Assembly (NCBI RefSeq): GCF_025144465.1
Contig: NZ_CP083553.1
Coordinates: 2,478,001-2,542,000 of the forward strand
Source of the DNA: Leisingera sp. S132
Lineage (GTDB): Bacteria > Pseudomonadota > Alphaproteobacteria > Rhodobacterales > Rhodobacteraceae
DNA length: 64,000 bases
Direction of reading: 5' to 3'
Position 1 is the stretch's first letter. The number at the start of each line of letters is the position of its first letter. Of this stretch, positions 20,056-28,259 are shown piece by piece. The notes under the pieces were generated by a model, which worked only from the letters and a program-made list of their open reading frames with translations, had not been told where the DNA came from and made no database searches. A program made the position numbers and the translations under genes.

Positions 20056-20093
20056 CAAAAAAGCCCGCCGCAGACCGCTCTGCCGCAGGCTCT
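20056..20093 (-). terminator. Terminator of ubiK
   Basis: On the minus strand, GCCTGCGGCAGA and TCTGCGGCGGGC form a GC-rich, slightly imperfect stem around GCGG, followed by six T. It lies about 45 bp after the ubiK stop. Confidence 0.75.
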
Positions 20094-20135
20094 CATTCGC
20101 CGCAGGGCAGTCAGCCTGCCCGCCAGCGCTTGGTC

Positions 20136-20381
20136 TTACTTCTGCGCCGCCTCCAGCGCGTCCAGACGGGCCTTCAGCGCCTCGTTCTCCTCGCGCGCTT
20201 TCTGGGCCATTGCGCGCACTGCGTCGAATTCCTCGCGGGTGACGAAATCGCGGTCGGCCAGCCAGCGGTCGATCATGCCCTTCAGCGCGGTGTCCGCCTC
20301 ATCCTTGGCGCCCTGGGCCACGCCCATCGCATTGGTCATCAGCTGCGAAATATCGTCCAGGATCTTGTTGCGGGTCTGCAT
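20136..20381 (-). CDS. ubiK: UbiK-type (BMFP) ubiquinone accessory factor
   Basis: The 81-residue protein starts at MQTRNKILDDISQL. It has the BMFP pattern: an amphipathic N-terminal helix, then a C-terminal coiled coil (FVTREEFDAVRAMAQKAREE and onwards). UbiK proteins trimerise, bind membranes and assist late steps of ubiquinone synthesis with UbiJ. It is divergent from lgt with a 97-bp gap. The family fits well; the name is by similarity. Confidence 0.85.
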   Translation of the reverse strand: MQTRNKILDDISQLMTNAMGVAQGAKDEADTALKGMIDRWLADRDFVTREEFDAVRAMAQKAREENEALKARLDALEAAQK

Positions 20382-20478
20382 GTTCTTCTCCGTCTCGGGG
20401 TTGCCTCCTATATGGGGAAGCACGCGCGCGGCTGCAAGCCGTTGACTTCTCCCAAGGACCAAAGGCATTCAGTCGCAC

Positions 20479-21378
20479 ATGCAGGCCATGATCCCCTTCC
20501 CCGACCTCTCGCCCGAGATCTTCTCGATCGCCATCGGCAGTTTCGAATTTGCCCTGCGCTGGTACGCGCTGGCCTATATCGCGGGCATTGTCATCGCCTG
20601 GCGCCTGGCCGTTGCCGCGCTGCGCCGCCCCGCCCTTTGGCCCGCAAACCAGCCGCCGATGAAACCGGAACAGGTGGAGGATCTGCTGACCTGGATCATC
20701 CTCGGCGTGATCCTCGGCGGACGGCTCGGCTTCGTGCTGTTCTACCAGCCCGACTATTATCTGGCGAACCCTGCGGAAATCCTGAAAATCTGGCAGGGCG
20801 GCATGGCCTTTCACGGCGGCCTCATTGGTGTGATCGCCGCCTCTTGGATCTACGCCGCGCGCCACGGCATTCCGCGCCTGCAGATGGCCGATCTGGTGGC
20901 CCATACCGTGGCGCCGGGCCTGCTGCTGGGCCGTCTCAGCAATTTCATCAACGCCGAGCTTTGGGGCCGCCCGACCGATCTGCCCTGGGGCGTCGCCTTC
21001 CCTGGCCAGGCAGCACAGGACTGCGGCCAGGCGTTGGGCGAACTCTGCGCCCGCCACCCCTCGCAGCTGTACGAGGCGCTGATGGAGGGGCTGATCCTTG
21101 GCGCCCTGCTGCTGCACCTCGCCTGGCGCCGCAATGCGTTCCACACCCCCGGCCGGCTCCTGGGCGTGTTCCTGGCGGGCTATGGCCTCGCCCGCTTCAT
21201 TGTCGAGTTCTTCCGCCAGCCGGATGCCCAGTTCGTCACCCCCGGCAACCCGCTGGGTCTGGCCTGGCAGATTGACGGCATCGGCCTCACCCAAGGCCAG
21301 GCGCTGTCGCTGCCGATGATCGCCATCGGCCTCTGGTTCCTGCTCCGCGCCCGCCAAGCGGCCCGGAGCACGGCATGA
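20479..21378 (+). CDS. lgt: Prolipoprotein diacylglyceryl transferase
   Basis: Lgt transfers diacylglycerol from phosphatidylglycerol to the lipobox cysteine of prolipoproteins in the inner membrane. The 299-residue polytopic protein carries [11 protein letters not shown] near residue 30, [18 protein letters not shown] near 75, the [11 protein letters not shown] motif near 115, and the Lgt signature [21 protein letters not shown] near 155. An alternative ATG three codons later cannot be excluded. Its stop overlaps the next ATG by 4 bp, making lgt, midA-like and pgeF one unit. Confidence 0.96.
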   Translation: MQAMIPFPDLSPEIFSIAIGSFEFALRWYALAYIAGIVIAWRLAVAALRRPALWPANQPPMKPEQVEDLLTWIILGVILGGRLGFVLFYQPDYYLANPAEILKIWQGGMAFHGGLIGVIAASWIYAARHGIPRLQMADLVAHTVAPGLLLGRLSNFINAELWGRPTDLPWGVAFPGQAAQDCGQALGELCARHPSQLYEALMEGLILGALLLHLAWRRNAFHTPGRLLGVFLAGYGLARFIVEFFRQPDAQFVTPGNPLGLAWQIDGIGLTQGQALSLPMIAIGLWFLLRARQAARSTA

Positions 21379-22442
21379 GCCTGAGGGACCACCTGACTGC
21401 CCGCATCCGCGCAGACGGCCCGATCTCTGTGGCCGAGTATATGGCCGACTGCCTGCTGCACCCGCAGTTCGGTTATTACACCACCCGAGACCCGCTGGGC
21501 GCCAAGGGGGATTTCACCACCGCACCGGAGATCAGCCAGATGTTCGGGGAGCTGCTGGGCCTTTCCCTTGCCCAGGCCTGGCTCGACCAGGGATCGCCCG
21601 ATCCTTTCACCCTGGCGGAACTCGGCCCCGGCCGCGGCACCCTGATGGCCGACCTCCTGCGCGCCACCCGCGGCGTGCCGGGCTTTCACGCCGCCATGCA
21701 GATCCACCTGGTGGAAGCCTCCCCCGCCCTGCGCGGCGTTCAGGCCAGCACGCTGGAGGGCTATGCGCCCGTATGGATGGACAGCGTAGAGGCCCTGCCG
21801 GACCAGCCGCTGCTCCTCGCCGCCAATGAATTCTTCGACGCCCTGCCCGTGCGCCAGTTCCTCCGCGCAGGCGACGGCTGGAGCGAGAAACGCATCGGCC
21901 TGCAGGAGGGCGCGCTGGCCTTCGGCCTCAGCCCCGCCGCGCCGCAGCCCGCGCTGGCCCACCGCCTGGCGGACACAAGCGACGGCGATCTGGTCGAGAT
22001 CTGCGAGGCCGCCGCCCCCGTTATCCAGGCCATCGCCGCCCGAATCGCGGCCCATGGCGGCGCCGCGCTGATCGTGGACTACGGCGACTGGCGGGCACTG
22101 GGAGACACGCTGCAGGCCTTGCGCGCGCATGAACCCGCCGATCCGCTGCAAGCGCCGGGCGAGGCCGATCTGACCGCGCATGTGGACTTCGAGGCGCTGG
22201 CGCTGGCCGCAAAAACCGCCGGTTGCGCCTTTACCCGCCTCACGCCGCAGGGGGTGTTCCTGGAACGGCTCGGCATCACGGACCGCGCCCGCGCTCTCGC
22301 CGCTCCCCTCCAGGGGGACGGTCTGGAAACCCTGATCGCGGCACATCGGCGGTTGACGCACCCCGGCGAAATGGGAAACCTGTTCAAAGTGCTCGGCCTC
22401 TATCCTTCGCAGGCCGCCCCTCCGCCAGGATTGAACCCATGA
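21375..22442 (+). CDS. MidA/NDUFAF7 family SAM-dependent methyltransferase
   Basis: The 355-residue protein belongs to the family (formerly DUF185) that includes mitochondrial NDUFAF7, an arginine methyltransferase for complex I assembly. Family features are [33 protein letters not shown] at residues 17-49 (read in parts), the SAM-binding [16 protein letters not shown] near 80, [16 protein letters not shown] near 140, and LIVDYGDW near 230. It overlaps lgt by 4 bp and is 9 bp from pgeF. A role in respiratory complex I maturation is inferred from the family only. Confidence 0.9.
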   Translation: MSLRDHLTARIRADGPISVAEYMADCLLHPQFGYYTTRDPLGAKGDFTTAPEISQMFGELLGLSLAQAWLDQGSPDPFTLAELGPGRGTLMADLLRATRGVPGFHAAMQIHLVEASPALRGVQASTLEGYAPVWMDSVEALPDQPLLLAANEFFDALPVRQFLRAGDGWSEKRIGLQEGALAFGLSPAAPQPALAHRLADTSDGDLVEICEAAAPVIQAIAARIAAHGGAALIVDYGDWRALGDTLQALRAHEPADPLQAPGEADLTAHVDFEALALAAKTAGCAFTRLTPQGVFLERLGITDRARALAAPLQGDGLETLIAAHRRLTHPGEMGNLFKVLGLYPSQAAPPPGLNP

Positions 22443-22451
22443 TGGCTAACC

Positions 22452-23207
22452 ATGACGCTTGAAATTCTCACGTCCGATCTGCTTGGCCCGGTGCGGCACG
22501 GGTTCTTCACCCGCAAGGGCGGCGCCTCTTCAGGTATCTACAGCGGCCTGAACTGCGGCCTCGGCTCCACCGACCAGCGCGAGGCCGTGCAGATCAACCG
22601 CAACCGCGTCGCCGCCGCGATGGAGGTGCCGCCGGACCACCTCAGCGCCGTGCATCAGGTGCACAGCGCCGATGTTCAGGTGGTGACGGAACCCACGCAA
22701 GACCGCCCGCGGGCAGACGCGATGGTCACCAATGTGCCGGGCATTGCGCTCTCGATCCTGACCGCCGACTGCCAGCCGGTGCTGTTCCACGACCCCAAGG
22801 CCGGCGTCATCGGCGCCGCCCATGCTGGCTGGCGCGGCACCCTGGACGGGGTGCTGGAGGCCACCTTGGACGCGATGGAAGGCCTCGGCGCCAGCCGCGG
22901 CAACACCGCTGCCGTGATCGGCCCGACAATCTCCCAGCGCGCCTATGAGGTCGGCCCGGAGTTCTTTGACGACTTCATGGGGCAGGACGATGCCTATGCC
23001 CGTTTCTTCGCCAACGGCGAAGGCGACCGCTACCTGTTCGATCTGCCCGGCCTTGGCCTCCACAAGCTGCGTCAGGCCGGTATCGGCGCCGCGGAATGGA
23101 GCCGCCACTGCACCTATTCCGATGCCGGGAAATTCTACTCCTTCCGCCGTGCAACCCACGCGAAAGAGGCCGACTACGGACGCCTGATCTCCTGCATCCG
23201 GCTTTAA
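22452..23207 (+). CDS. pgeF: Peptidoglycan editing factor PgeF (YfiH, multicopper oxidase-like fold)
   Basis: The 251-residue protein removes wrongly incorporated residues from peptidoglycan precursors in characterised members. It contains GFFTRKGGASSGIYSGLNCG near residue 20, the metal-site blocks VHQVHSADV near 65, LTADCQPVL near 95 and GAAHAGWRGTL near 120, then GPTISQRAYEVG and the C-terminal CTYSDAGKFYSFRR. His/Cys/His ligands are all visible. It is the last gene of the lgt-midA-pgeF unit. Confidence 0.93.
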   Translation: MTLEILTSDLLGPVRHGFFTRKGGASSGIYSGLNCGLGSTDQREAVQINRNRVAAAMEVPPDHLSAVHQVHSADVQVVTEPTQDRPRADAMVTNVPGIALSILTADCQPVLFHDPKAGVIGAAHAGWRGTLDGVLEATLDAMEGLGASRGNTAAVIGPTISQRAYEVGPEFFDDFMGQDDAYARFFANGEGDRYLFDLPGLGLHKLRQAGIGAAEWSRHCTYSDAGKFYSFRRATHAKEADYGRLISCIRL

Positions 23208-23495
23208 GCTTCCAGCAACCACTCCAATTATGGCGGATTTTAATAAAATCCGCCGTATTCGCTGTTTCCGTTGCGGAAACCCTCCCAGACGCCTTTGTAT
23301 TTTCGAATAAATTCAACCGCATACCGAAATGCCTTGTCGCGCGGCGCAGCGGCAGGTCCTCTTGCAGCGGGACTTAAAATGCCCTTTGCGGGCCATATTC
23401 AGGGCGCAAAGGCTGCCCATAAACAGGTCAGACCAGACAAAACTGCAGCCGCCCGAAACGACGGGCGGACCTGCCGGGCGAAGGACAGACTGACC

Positions 23496-23630
23496 ATGAA
23501 AATGAACACGCGCTTCATTGCCTCGATCATCCGCTCCGCCAGGAGCGGCGCCGCTCCCCTGCCCTGGGGATCCCTCCGTTTCAGCAACGGCCAGGCGCCT
23601 CATCAGGGATCAGTACGCAAACTGGGTTAA
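23496..23630 (+). CDS. Short basic peptide with a roseobacter-type RFIASI start
   Basis: The 44-residue ORF begins MKMNTRFIASIIRSA and has AAGGACAG about nine bases upstream. The RFI-S-I--A----LPW-type opening resembles short conserved hypothetical proteins known from Rhodobacterales; I recall this only from general familiarity. The C-terminal half looks unconserved. It stands in a 700-bp stretch between pgeF and the Hint gene. In 23208-23495 the DNA is AT-richer and holds nothing else recognisable. Confidence 0.45.
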   Translation: MKMNTRFIASIIRSARSGAAPLPWGSLRFSNGQAPHQGSVRKLG

Positions 23631-23640
23631 CGCCGGGGAC

Positions 23641-23707
23641 GGATGCCCCTGCGGCGGCCACCCCTGGCGCATCTGCGCCAGCCCGGCCAGCCGCCAAGGG
23701 GGCATCC
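23641..23707. repeat. Large two-level hairpin upstream of the Hint gene
   Basis: The outer arms GGATGCCCC (23641-23649) and GGGGCATCC (23699-23707) continue with GGCGG/CCGCC. Inside, CTGGCGCA (23664-23671) pairs exactly with TGCGCCAG (23674-23681). The structure lies directly after the small ORF and could end its transcript or be a stable RNA element. The rest of 23708-23906 is AT-richer, with a TTGACA-like box near 23797 as a weak promoter candidate for the Hint gene. Confidence 0.5.
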
Positions 23708-23906
23708 AACCGGCCTGGTCCTGCACACCGCTGGCGCTGCGTCAGCACCCGGCAGGATTTAACAAGTGCATTAACCAGTTTGCTTCAGATTTTTTGACAA
23801 TTTGAGCTAAATCCGGGCAAGCTGGTGTCATAAATTGTTCAAGCACGTCTGTGTTGCCGGTGGGGGCCGATGCAAGCGGGCAGTTTGAAAGGAAAGGTCT
23901 GCTGTC

Positions 23907-24689
23907 ATGACCATCCCCCAGTCGCTGCACAGGGCTGCAGCCAATGCCGTCGAGGCCACTGCGATCCTGCAGGACCCCGCCGCACTTCGCAGCACCATCA
24001 AGCCGCAGCTGCGCCGCTACGAGGTCAGCTGCCTGCTGCCCGGCGGCGGCATCTCGGAAACCCGTCACATCGCCCCGGCCCTGCCGCTGTTCGAGGACGC
24101 CTTCTGCGCCTTCACCCGCGGCTCGCTGGTGGAAACCGCCCAAGGCCCGATTGCGGTCGAGGATCTGCTGCCCGGCGACGAGATCCTGACCTTCGGCGGC
24201 GGCAGCCAGCCGCTGGTCTGGATCGGCCGCACCAGCGTGCTGCCCGGGCGCTCCGGCAGCCGCGGCCGCAGCTGCACCCTGACCAGCTTCATGGCCGACA
24301 GCCTGGGCCTGCAGAAACCCTCTGCCAGCCTGGTGTCCGGCCCTGCCGCACGCCTCCTGCGCACGCCGCCGCATTTGCAAGGCGCGGGCGACGAGCAGCT
24401 GCTGACGCTGGCTTCCGAATTTCAGGACGGCATGAGCATCTTTGAAACCGCACCGCCGGCGCCAGTGGATCTTTACCACCTCTGCCTGCCGCGCCACGCG
24501 GTGATCACCGTCGGCGGCCTGGCCTTTGAAACCTACCACCCGGGCCCGGACGCGCTGAAGCTGGCCAGCTATGCGATCAAGACGCTGTTCCTGAATCTCT
24601 TTGCCCATACCGACAGCATCCAGGGCTTCGGACCGCTGGCGCACCCAAGGGCCGACAGCATCAGCCAGCCGGGACTTGCGATGCTGTGA
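23907..24689 (+). CDS. Hint-domain (hedgehog/intein-type) protein
   Basis: The 260-residue protein has a GAAAGGAAAGG ribosome site. Its core is a Hint domain: CAFTRGSLVETAQGPIAVEDLLPGDEILT starts near residue 65 and contains the Cys/Thr entry, VEDLLPGD and ILTFGG signatures, followed by WIGRT. A later block is LYHLCLPRHAVITVGGLAFETYHPG near 200. In roseobacters such domains often form the C-terminal part of large secreted proteins; here it stands nearly alone, with about 60 N-terminal residues of no known domain. Self-cleavage is possible but not shown. Confidence 0.8.
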   Translation: MTIPQSLHRAAANAVEATAILQDPAALRSTIKPQLRRYEVSCLLPGGGISETRHIAPALPLFEDAFCAFTRGSLVETAQGPIAVEDLLPGDEILTFGGGSQPLVWIGRTSVLPGRSGSRGRSCTLTSFMADSLGLQKPSASLVSGPAARLLRTPPHLQGAGDEQLLTLASEFQDGMSIFETAPPAPVDLYHLCLPRHAVITVGGLAFETYHPGPDALKLASYAIKTLFLNLFAHTDSIQGFGPLAHPRADSISQPGLAML

Positions 24690-24776
24690 ACCGGGAGCGG
24701 CGGGTATCAGGCCCGCCCTCTATCCGGCACGGCCTTTGTCCGGCCCGCCTTCTGACCAGGCCGCCCTTGCCGCGCC

Positions 24777-25277
24777 TCAGGCCTCGCGCGCCAGCCGCTC
24801 TTCCAGCACCTCAAACGGCACGCCCGGCTCATCCTTGGCGCCGCGGATCACCAGCGATGTCTTCACGCTGGCCACATTCGGGGTGGTCAGCAGATCGCCG
24901 GTCAGGAAGCTCTGGAAGGTGCTGAGGTCCGGCGACACGCATTTCAGGATGAAATCCACCTCGCCGTTCAGCATGTGGCACTCGCGCACTAGGGGCCAGC
25001 TGCGGCATTTCTCCTCAAAGGCGCTCAGCTCCGCCTCAGCCTGGCTCTCCAGCCCCACCATGGCAAAGACCTGCACCTCAAAGCCCAGCTCGCGGGCATT
25101 CACATCCGCGTGGTAGCCGTGAATCAGCCCGGCCTCCTCCAGCGCCCGCACCCGCCGCAAACACGGCGGCGCCGAAATCCCGACCCGCTTGGCCAGCTCC
25201 ACATTGGTCATCCGCCCATCGGCCTGAAGCTCCGACAAAATCTTGCGATCAATCGGATCAAGACGGGTTGTGACCAT
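24777..25277 (-). CDS. Lrp/AsnC family transcriptional regulator
   Basis: The 166-residue protein has the N-terminal HTH of Lrp regulators (LDPIDRKILSELQADGRMTNVELAKRVG in residues 6-33, then ISAPPCLRRVRALEEAGLI) and a RAM ligand-binding domain with CHMLNGEVDFILKC near 100. Lrp proteins respond to amino acids and bind phased DNA sites. It is divergent from trxB, and two identical 10-bp sites 21 bp apart lie in the gap between them. Regulation of trxB or of itself is an inference. Confidence 0.93.
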   Translation of the reverse strand: MVTTRLDPIDRKILSELQADGRMTNVELAKRVGISAPPCLRRVRALEEAGLIHGYHADVNARELGFEVQVFAMVGLESQAEAELSAFEEKCRSWPLVRECHMLNGEVDFILKCVSPDLSTFQSFLTGDLLTTPNVASVKTSLVIRGAKDEPGVPFEVLEERLAREA

Positions 25278-25327
25278 GCCGGAAACTCCTGTGAGATTTG
25301 CGTTTCTTATAGCACCGCCGCCAGGCT

Positions 25328-25358
25328 GCGCAATATTGTTTCATCGCCGCGCAATATT
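25328..25358. promoter_or_regulatory. Two 10-bp direct repeats 21 bp apart between lrp and trxB
   Basis: GCGCAATATT occurs at 25328-25337 and again at 25349-25358, exactly two helical turns apart. Each copy includes the near-palindrome CAATATT. The 242-bp gap 25278-25519 lies between the divergent lrp-type gene and trxB. Phased sites of this kind suit a multimeric regulator such as the adjacent Lrp protein. Confidence 0.5.
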
Positions 25359-25519
25359 CTGTGTGCCGCAAAGGCGCAAGACGCAATGCGCAAACCTGCG
25401 GCAAATTTGTATCCCGCCGCATGCCAAGCCTTGGGGGTTTAAGAGCGCGCACCCTGCCGCTATATGCATTGCCTGACGGCGGCACGCCCGCCAGGCTGCA
25501 TTACGTGGGGAACACACAT

Positions 25520-26461
25520 ATGAGCGAGACGCGCCACACCAAGGTTCTGATCATCGGCTCCGGGCCTGCCGGCTATACCGCGGGGGTCTATGCCGCCCGC
25601 GCCATGCTGGAGCCGATCCTGGTCCAGGGGATCGAACCCGGCGGCCAGCTGACCACCACCACCGAAGTCGAGAACTACCCCGGCTTCACCGAGGTACAGG
25701 GCCCCGATCTGATGATCAAGATGCAGGAGCACGCGGCGGCGATGGGCACCGAGATCATCGGCGACTACATCACCTCGCTCGACACCTCCGTGCGCCCCTT
25801 CGTAGCCAAGGCCGACAGCGGCACCACCTTCACCGCCGACGCGGTGATCCTGGCCACCGGCGCCCGCGCCAAATGGCTGGGCCTGCCGTCGGAAGAGAAA
25901 TTCAAGGGCTTTGGCGTCTCCGCCTGCGCCACCTGCGACGGCTTCTTCTACCGCGGCCAGGAGATCGTGGTGATCGGCGGCGGCAACACCGCCGTCGAAG
26001 AAGCGCTGTTTCTCACCAACTTCGCCTCCAAGGTGACCCTGATCCACCGCCGCGACGAACTGCGCGCCGAGAAGATCCTGCAGGACCGCCTGATGAAGAA
26101 CGAGAAGATCGAGACCCTGTGGTTCCACACCCTGGAAGAGGTCGTCGGCACCGAAAACCCGCTGGGGGTCGAAGGCGTCGTGGTCAAGAACGTGCAGAGC
26201 GGCGAACTGAAGGAAATTCCCTGCAAGGGCGTCTTTGTCGCCATCGGCCACGCGCCGGCCAACGAGCTGGTCAAGGACGTGCTGGAGCTGCATAACGGCG
26301 GCTATGTGCAAGTCAAGCCCGGCTCCACCGAGACCTCGATCCCCGGCATCTTTGCCGCGGGCGACCTCACCGACCACAAGTACCGCCAGGCGGTCACTTC
26401 GGCCGGCATGGGCTGCATGGCGGCGCTCGACGCCGAACGCTTCCTGGCGGAACAGGAGTAA
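25520..26461 (+). CDS. trxB: Thioredoxin-disulfide reductase
   Basis: TrxB passes electrons from NADPH to thioredoxin. The start is the ATG giving [13 protein letters not shown]; the in-frame DNA upstream is intergenic. The FAD motif [16 protein letters not shown] is near residue 13, the redox-active CATC in [13 protein letters not shown] near 137, the NADPH motif [14 protein letters not shown] near 155, and the C-terminal FAD motif [15 protein letters not shown] near 278. The 313 residues are normal. The rraB-like gene follows after 5 bp. Confidence 0.96.
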   Translation: MSETRHTKVLIIGSGPAGYTAGVYAARAMLEPILVQGIEPGGQLTTTTEVENYPGFTEVQGPDLMIKMQEHAAAMGTEIIGDYITSLDTSVRPFVAKADSGTTFTADAVILATGARAKWLGLPSEEKFKGFGVSACATCDGFFYRGQEIVVIGGGNTAVEEALFLTNFASKVTLIHRRDELRAEKILQDRLMKNEKIETLWFHTLEEVVGTENPLGVEGVVVKNVQSGELKEIPCKGVFVAIGHAPANELVKDVLELHNGGYVQVKPGSTETSIPGIFAAGDLTDHKYRQAVTSAGMGCMAALDAERFLAEQE

Positions 26462-26466
26462 CAGGG

Positions 26467-26799
26467 ATGCCGCATGATTTCGCCGCGCAACGGGCCGGAA
26501 CCGTTGCGGCATTCAACGATCTGCAGGCCGAACACGGCCTGCCGGAGGTGGCGGACGTGGATTATGTCTTCGTCCCCGCCCGCGACGGCGCCGACTGGCG
26601 CCCGCTGGCAGAGGAGCTGAGCCGCGAGGGCTATGCCTGCCAGTTCTTCGAGGCAGAGGGCGATGACCCCGCCTGTCTGACCGCCACCCTGCCCGATCAG
26701 ATCATCTCTGCCACCGGCATCTGGATCGGCGAGGAAGTCGCCACCCGCGCCGCCCTTTCCCACGGGTTTGCACCGGACGGCTGGGGGCTGGAGGGCTGA
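26467..26799 (+). CDS. RraB-like ribonuclease E inhibitor family protein
   Basis: The 110-residue acidic protein begins 5 bp after trxB. Its DYVFVPARDGADWRPLAEELSREGYACQFFE region and WIGEEVATRAALSHGF ending resemble the RraB family, which binds RNase E and modulates mRNA turnover. Assignment rests on pattern memory, not alignment, so the family is probable rather than certain. Cotranscription with trxB is likely. Confidence 0.6.
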   Translation: MPHDFAAQRAGTVAAFNDLQAEHGLPEVADVDYVFVPARDGADWRPLAEELSREGYACQFFEAEGDDPACLTATLPDQIISATGIWIGEEVATRAALSHGFAPDGWGLEG

Positions 26800-26839
26800 C
26801 CCCGCTTTTGCGGCGGGCACCAGCTCCGCGCCCGGAAAC

Positions 26840-28126
26840 CTAGCGGCACCCCAGCAGCTGTTCCTGTGCCTTCAGCCGGCTGACCTCATCACGCTCCGCT
26901 GCGCTCAGCGGCACCTCTCCTGCGCGCACGCCGGGAATGCAGCCCGCATTGGAAAACGCCGCCTGCCCGCGTGCGCTTTGAAAACAATAGCCGCGGCGGG
27001 CAAAGATCGAATTGCGCTGAAACCACAGGGCGTCGCACTGGTTCTGCGCAACAGGCGCAGCGGCGCTGGCGGCGGCATCCTTGCGGATCCAGTTGGAATG
27101 CGCCCAGCCTTCCAGCCCGGTTTCGGTCCGCACCTGCAGCCAGCGCCCGCGTTGTGCCAGCACCGCCAGCCGCGTGCCCTCCACCATCTTGGCCAGCCGC
27201 CGCGCACCGGATGTGGTGCCGTCCCGCAAGGCAAGGAACCCGTCCCCATTCGGGTCCAGTCCAGCGACCCGGTAGCCGAACTGCTGCGCGCGCGGCTGGA
27301 TCTGCCCGGACGGCACCGCCTGAACGGCGGCAGCAGGGTCGCCAGCCGGATCTGGCGCGGCCTGCCCGCGCGCCGCCAGATAGACCTCGTCAATCAGCGA
27401 CGAGTTCTCCCACGGCACCTGGCTGCCGCCGGTTTCCGCCACCACATCAGCCCGCACCCGCCGCATCATCGCGTGCAGGTCCTCATTGCGCGGCAGATGC
27501 CGCAGCAGCGCCGCCGTGAAGGGGCTGTTGCGGCCGCTGCCGTCCAGCGCCACATTGCCCGGCTGGGTGGAAAACGCGATGTAGGAGCCGACGCCCGCAT
27601 CCACCCGCGCCAGCCCCCGCGCCGCGCCGCCGAGGCTGCGCGCCGCCATCCGCGACTGGAACGGGTTGTTGCGGCAGGCATCCAGCACGATGATGTTGCG
27701 CCCGGCGCGCAGCTCCATCTCGCGCAGGATCGCCTGCAGGCTTACCGAGGCGGACTTCAGCTCCGGCTCATCCGATCCTGCAACATCAACCGGCAGCACG
27801 AAATTCTCTGCCCCCAGCTGCACACCGTGGCCCGAGTAATAGAACAGCGCGGTGTCGTCCTGCTGCAGCTGGCCAGTGACCTGCTGAGCAAGGCGCAGCG
27901 TATCCCGGCGGCTCAGGTTGTAGCCGTCATGCACCTCGAACCCGATGCTGCGCAGCGCCGCGGCGATATCGCGTGCGTCCCGCTCCGCGTTGGGCAGGAA
28001 GGAGGCGTTTTCATAATCCGAATTCCCCAGCACCAAGGCGATCCGCCGCCCGGCCTCTGCCAGCGGCGCAGACCACAGCAGCGCCAGCACACCCAGCAGC
28101 GCAGCCTTCAGAAAATTCAACACCAT
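26840..28126 (-). CDS. Caspase-like (C14) protein with SH3 and YARHG-like domains
   Basis: The start is the ATG giving MVLNFLKAALLGVLALLWSAP, a Sec signal peptide ending near AEAG. Residues 25-240 form a caspase-fold peptidase: the start RRIALVLGNSDYENASFLPN, the catalytic His in FYYSGHGVQ near 95, and the Cys in IIVLDACRNNPF near 150. A linker is followed by an SH3-type domain (TRLAVLAQRGRWLQVRTETGLEGWAH near 325) and a C-terminal YARHG-like region (WFQRNSIFARRGYCFQS near 375). 428 residues. It is divergent from a membrane cyclase. An active periplasmic cysteine peptidase is inferred from the intact dyad. Confidence 0.88.
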   Translation of the reverse strand: MVLNFLKAALLGVLALLWSAPLAEAGRRIALVLGNSDYENASFLPNAERDARDIAAALRSIGFEVHDGYNLSRRDTLRLAQQVTGQLQQDDTALFYYSGHGVQLGAENFVLPVDVAGSDEPELKSASVSLQAILREMELRAGRNIIVLDACRNNPFQSRMAARSLGGAARGLARVDAGVGSYIAFSTQPGNVALDGSGRNSPFTAALLRHLPRNEDLHAMMRRVRADVVAETGGSQVPWENSSLIDEVYLAARGQAAPDPAGDPAAAVQAVPSGQIQPRAQQFGYRVAGLDPNGDGFLALRDGTTSGARRLAKMVEGTRLAVLAQRGRWLQVRTETGLEGWAHSNWIRKDAAASAAAPVAQNQCDALWFQRNSIFARRGYCFQSARGQAAFSNAGCIPGVRAGEVPLSAAERDEVSRLKAQEQLLGCR

Positions 28127-28259
28127 ATTAATCCCCGTTAAACCAATGCCCGGCCACCGTGGCACAGGCCCAAGGGCGCAATCAACCCAGCCTCTGGCTT
28201 GACCGCCCCGCCCGCCGCGGCCAGTTTGGCAGCAGAACAGGCAAGCGGAAGGGCAGACC

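Noticed and set aside
22425..22445. GGTTCAATCC-like T-arm on the minus strand
   Set aside because: No matching acceptor, D or anticodon arm around it, and it lies in the last codons of the MidA-like gene.
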